Shown one piece after another: positions 5,962 through 8,006 of a DNA stretch of 8,006 nt. Both the position numbers and the translations under genes were made by a program. The notes below the pieces were generated by a model that saw nothing but the letters and a program-made list of their open reading frames with translations, did no database searches and was not told the origin of the DNA. This stretch comes from Actinomycetales bacterium. Its GTDB lineage: Bacteria; Actinomycetota; Actinomycetes; S36-B12. The stretch's first letter is position 1, and every line of letters starts with the position of its first letter. The DNA lies in the NCBI GenBank assembly GCA_017849335.1, contig JAFIHP010000399.1, positions 1-8,006 on the forward strand. Reading direction: 5' to 3'.

Positions 5962-6838
5962 TCAGGCGGCTGCCTGGGCGGCGTTGTCGGTGAAGGCTAG
6001 CTCGAACTCGACGGGGGTCAGCCGGCCCAGGCCGCGCTGGCGTCGCCGGCGGTTGTAGGTGTGCTCGATCCAGTGAACGATCGCGTAGTGCAGGTCCTCG
6101 CGGGTGCGCCAGGCCTGGGAGTTCAGGACGTTGCGCTGGAGCAGTGCCCAGAAGCTCTCCATCGCCGCGTTGTCTCCGGCGGACGCGACGCGGCCCATCG
6201 AGCCCTTCAGCCCCGCGGCCTTCAGGACGGCCTGGAAGCTCCGGGCGCGGAACTGCGATCCTCGGTCGGCGTGGACGATGACGACGCCGTCCGGCTGGCG
6301 CCTGGCGATCGCTGCGCGCAGCGCTCCGACGGCCAGGTCGGCGGTCATCCGGCCGGAGATGGCGTAGCCGACGATCCGGTTGGAGAACAGGTCCAAGCTC
6401 CGCGCAGCAGTAGACCTTGCCCTCGCCGGTGGGGTGCTCGGTGATGTCGGTAACCCATTTGCGGTTCGGCTCATCGGACGTGAAGTCCCTGCGGATGTGA
6501 TCGTCGTGGACCGCGGGGCCCGGCCTCTTGCCGCGGCGGCCCTTGCGCACCGTCGTGGACCACAGACGCTGCTGCGAACACAGACGCCAAACTCGGCGCT
6601 CCCCGACGTCGATGCCGGCACGCTCGAGCTCGTCCGCCAGGAACCGGTAGCCGAACGCCGGATCATCAGCATGCGCGTCGATCAGCGCGTTGATCGCGTA
6701 CGCATCCTCCAGGTCCCGCTGCGGAACCGGGTCCTTGCACCAGGCGTAGTACGCCTGGGTCGAGAAGCCGAGCACCCCGCAGGCCAACCGCACCGAGAAG
6801 CCCTCGGCGGCCAGGTCACGGACCAGCGGGTACGTCAT
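5962..6838 (-). pseudogene. IS3 transposase OrfB (DDE integrase domain) with a one-base frameshift
   Basis: The product would be about 291 residues, normal for OrfB, but the frame is broken near 6395. Up to GEGKVYCCA (residues 138-146) it reads in one frame; LDLFSNRIVGYAISGRM continues one frame over. The reading is restored if one base of the AA at 6395-6396 is removed, giving CCAELDLFSNRI. The N-terminal part has the HTH_21-like segment HADDPAFGYRFLADEL (about 56-71). The rve catalytic triad is complete across the two parts: D131 in VTDITEH, D191 in VHADRGSQF and E227 in GDNAAMESFW, with the canonical 35-residue D-E gap. RTYNRRRRQRGLGRLTPVEFE-type sequence closes the protein. The start ATG overlaps the OrfA stop as ATGA. 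The frameshift is either a real inactivation or a sequencing error. Confidence 0.88.
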
Positions 6839-7119
6839 TTTGGGAGCGTCGACGCCGCGAAGTAGGCCGCGGCACGCCGCAGGATCTCGTTCTCCATCTC
6901 CAGCCGCCGCTTGTCACGGCGCAGCTGGACGATCTCGGCTTGCTCCGACGAGGTCTGGCCGTCCTTGATCCCGTCGTCGACGTCGGCCTGCTTCATCCAG
7001 CGGCGCACGGACTCCTCCGCCACCCCGAAATCGACAGCGACCTCCGCGACGCTCAGATCGCCGCGACGGGCGACCGTGACCACGTCCCTCTTGAACTCCG
7101 GTGGGTACCTCTTCGGCAT
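6835..7119 (-). CDS. IS3 transposase OrfA (HTH, leucine-zipper type)
   Basis: A 94-residue protein. MPKRYPPEFKRDVVTVARRGDLSVAEVAVDFGVAEESVRRWMKQA is the IS3/IS911-type N-terminal helix-turn-helix that binds the IS ends, followed by a linker and a coiled coil (AEIVQLRRDKRRLEMENEILRRAAAYF) used for multimerisation. I take the ATG at 7119 because GGGAGG (7129-7134) is nine bases upstream; the ATG at 7128 abuts that site. The stop TGA overlaps the OrfB ATG. The preceding CCCAAAATGA has a run of four As on which a -1 slip from AAA to AAA would put ribosomes into the OrfB frame, so OrfAB fusion by frameshifting or simple reinitiation are both possible. Confidence 0.88.
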   Translation of the reverse strand: MPKRYPPEFKRDVVTVARRGDLSVAEVAVDFGVAEESVRRWMKQADVDDGIKDGQTSSEQAEIVQLRRDKRRLEMENEILRRAAAYFAASTLPK

Positions 7120-7158
7120 GACGGACATCCTCCCGCGAGACCACGTCCCGCAATAGAA

Positions 7159-7185
7159 GGTGTCAACTCAACCGACAGCAATCCC
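7159..7185 (-). repeat. IS3 element terminal inverted repeat, right
   Basis: Reads GGTGTCAAC at its inner end and CGACAGCAATCCC at its outer end, the partner of the left repeat with 24 of 27 complementary positions. Confidence 0.85.
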
Positions 7186-7275
7186 AGGCGAGGAACCCCG
7201 TGGCGACGTCACATCTGGCATCAAGCAACGAGGTGAATACGGCCCGCGGGCGTGCTTGCAGGTGCAGGACTGGGC
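7186..7275. other. Non-coding stretch right of the IS element
   Basis: I see no gene, no DUF255 continuation and no clear terminator in these 90 bases, which separate the IS from the stop of the DUF2752 gene. Confidence 0.4.
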
Positions 7276-7719
7276 TCAAGACTCAGTCAGCAGCCAAGCC
7301 AGCGACTGCTGCCGGATCTCCAACATGGCCAGGACAACAATGCCGACGCTGATGAGTAGCCAGCGCAGGCGTGCGGATGGGCACCAGGAAACGTTGATCC
7401 AACGGTGGGTGAGCGCGCCGACCACTGAACGGACGACGAGGGTTGCAGCACCGATGACGGTCAGCAGGCCCAGTGGGTTGTAGGTCCACGCCAGACCCCA
7501 CTGACCCAGGATGGTCAACCGTGCCGAGCGCGTTCCGCCGCACAGCGGGTCCATGATGCCCAGACGGTGCAAGGGTCCATGCAGGTCGATGCTAGGCAGT
7601 CCAGCCACCGCGAGGACCGCAGCAACAACGACCACCCCGAGCGCGAAGACAGTGGCCAGGCGATGCCCGTCTGCGGTGTCGACACGTACGGTCGGCTGCG
7701 AAGGCGCCACCGACTCCAT
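7276..7719 (-). CDS. DUF2752 family membrane protein
   Basis: A 147-residue protein with three hydrophobic segments (about 21-41, 83-103, 119-135). The DUF2752 signature is present: LGIMDPLCGGTRSARLTILGQWGLAWTYNPLG (53-84), where the family shows a (C)PxCGxTR motif, here DPLCGGTR (57-64) with the first cysteine replaced by aspartate, and a NP(L/W) turn before the second helix. The function of the family is unknown. The frame stays open upstream to 7995, but I choose the ATG at 7719, which gives the usual family length and starts just before the first helix. CACACT (7726-7731 on the minus strand) lies six bases ahead, consistent with a leaderless transcript. The gene is divergent from the small membrane gene at 7880. 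Base composition here appears less extreme than in the left half. Confidence 0.8.
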   Translation of the reverse strand: MESVAPSQPTVRVDTADGHRLATVFALGVVVVAAVLAVAGLPSIDLHGPLHRLGIMDPLCGGTRSARLTILGQWGLAWTYNPLGLLTVIGAATLVVRSVVGALTHRWINVSWCPSARLRWLLISVGIVVLAMLEIRQQSLAWLLTES

Positions 7720-7779
7720 GGCGACAGTGTGGCCTCCGTGACGCCGTCTGCCGAGGCGTCGGAGCAGCTCCCCGCGAAT

Positions 7780-7801
7780 CTTCAAGCAACCTTCATCAAG
7801 A
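7780..7801. promoter_or_regulatory. Tandem 11-bp repeat, possible response-regulator site
   Basis: CTTCAAGCAAC (7780-7790) is followed directly by CTTCATCAAGA (7791-7801). The CTTCA cores are exactly 11 bp apart, one helical turn, as in direct-repeat sites bound by OmpR/PhoB-type response regulators. It lies between the divergent DUF2752 gene and the small membrane gene, so it could control either. The assignment rests on spacing alone. Confidence 0.35.
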
Positions 7802-7879
7802 CGGGGCGGCATCGATCCCCGGCGCGCGCACAGTTGATCTCGGAGCGTCCGTTGGGCGCACCGCGGATCGGAGGCCCCC

Positions 7880-8006
7880 ATGCACAACATGTCCGTCAAG
7901 CACGTGTTCATCGCTATCGCGGCACTCGCACTCGCCGTCCTCGGTCTCACCTCGTTCGGGCTGCCGTGGGCGACGGTCCTTCCCCTGGCCGTCATCGCCC
8001 TGTGTC
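7880..8006 (+). CDS. Small hydrophobic membrane protein (partial, runs off right edge)
   Basis: The ATG at 7880 has a good Shine-Dalgarno, GGAGG (7870-7874), five bases upstream. The 42 visible codons read MHNMSVKHVFIAIAALALAV, then a Leu/Val-rich continuation with a GLPW turn and a second helix ending ALC at the edge. The N-terminal MH-M-KH pattern, two short helices and an apparent (A/P)LC before the edge recall the small membrane proteins annotated as DUF2933 or found beside copper/heavy-metal efflux genes. That resemblance is weak and rests on a fragment. No stop is visible, so the length is unknown. Confidence 0.6.
   Translation, partial: MHNMSVKHVFIAIAALALAVLGLTSFGLPWATVLPLAVIALC

Larger units (their letters stand above)
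5717..6058 (+). pseudogene. DUF255/YyaL (SSP411-type) thioredoxin-fold protein, truncated after the CxxC motif
   Basis: The frame opens at a GTG preceded by AGGGAGG (5702-5708) with 8-base spacing. Its first 55 codons are unmistakably the start of the DUF255 family (thioredoxin-like domain followed by a six-hairpin glycosidase-type domain, usually 600-700 residues). NRLASATSPYLLQHADNPVDWWEWGEDAF (about 3-31) is the family hallmark, and SVGYSACHWCQV (44-55) holds the redox-type C50-x-x-C53. Homology stops there, at about 5881: the expected ESFED and DREERPD segments are missing. The remaining in-frame codons read unassigned sequence and the left end of an IS3 element to a TAG at 6058. The rest of the gene is not found beyond the IS. 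It is therefore a fragment, presumably non-functional. It is divergent from the DUF4188 gene. Confidence 0.85.
5924..7185 (-). mobile_element. IS3-family insertion sequence, 1,262 bp
   Basis: The element is bounded by imperfect 27-bp inverted repeats (5924-5950 and 7159-7185) and encodes, on the minus strand, the two overlapping frames typical of IS3: an HTH-containing OrfA and a DDE integrase-like OrfB. The length is normal for the family (about 1.2-1.5 kb). No direct target duplication of 3-5 bp is visible: the bases outside the repeats are TTCCC on the left and AGGCG on the right. OrfB carries a one-base insertion, so this copy is probably unable to move by itself unless the extra base is a sequencing error. 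The element lies downstream of, and in the opposite orientation to, the truncated DUF255 gene. Confidence 0.9.

Noticed and set aside
1..8006. CRISPR arrays, tRNA or rRNA genes, phage attachment sites
   Set aside because: I saw no regularly spaced repeats, no tRNA-like cloverleaf and no rRNA sequence on either strand.

Overview
The window comes from a high-GC Gram-positive bacterium, most likely an actinobacterium of the Micrococcales (Cellulomonas-like). I base this on the strongly G/C-biased third codon positions, several starts that look leaderless (a TANNNT-like hexamer six bases before GTG/ATG), and a small RNA with the hallmarks of the actinobacterial 6C RNA. The genus is inference.

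Left part (1-5639), ordinary chromosomal genes. A Gfo/Idh/MocA-type oxidoreductase runs leftwards off the edge (848 to 1). Between it and the next rightward genes, positions 889-1030 hold a promoter, a short tetraloop hairpin and a 12-bp terminator-type hairpin with six Cs in its loop: a candidate 6C small RNA. Then follow a class I SAM-dependent methyltransferase (1067-1801) and, 2 bases later, an NAD-dependent epimerase/reductase (1804-2793), probably one operon. Next are a major facilitator superfamily exporter (2890-4161) and an integral-membrane PAP2/Aur1-like phosphatase or inositolphosphotransferase (4231-5124). The PAP2 gene converges on a DUF4188 (monooxygenase-like) gene on the minus strand (5612-5121); their stop codons share a single CTAG.

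Middle (5613-7185), a disrupted locus. The DUF4188 gene is divergent from a thioredoxin-fold DUF255 (YyaL/SSP411-type) gene, with an inverted repeat at the DUF4188 ribosome site. The DUF255 gene keeps only about 55 recognisable codons, ending just after its CxxC motif. Homology then stops, about 43 bases of unassigned sequence follow, and then comes a 1,262-bp IS3-family element (5924-7185) with 27-bp imperfect terminal repeats, orfA and an orfB carrying a one-base frameshift. No target duplication is visible and the DUF255 gene does not resume on the far side, so a deletion or rearrangement accompanied or followed the insertion.

Right part (7186-8006). A DUF2752 membrane protein (minus) is divergent from the start of a small hydrophobic membrane protein (plus) that runs off the right edge. 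An 11-bp tandem repeat between them resembles a response-regulator site.

I do not see a convincing undescribed defence or biosynthetic system. The features most worth following up are the 6C-like RNA, the broken DUF255/IS3 locus and the two putative operators.
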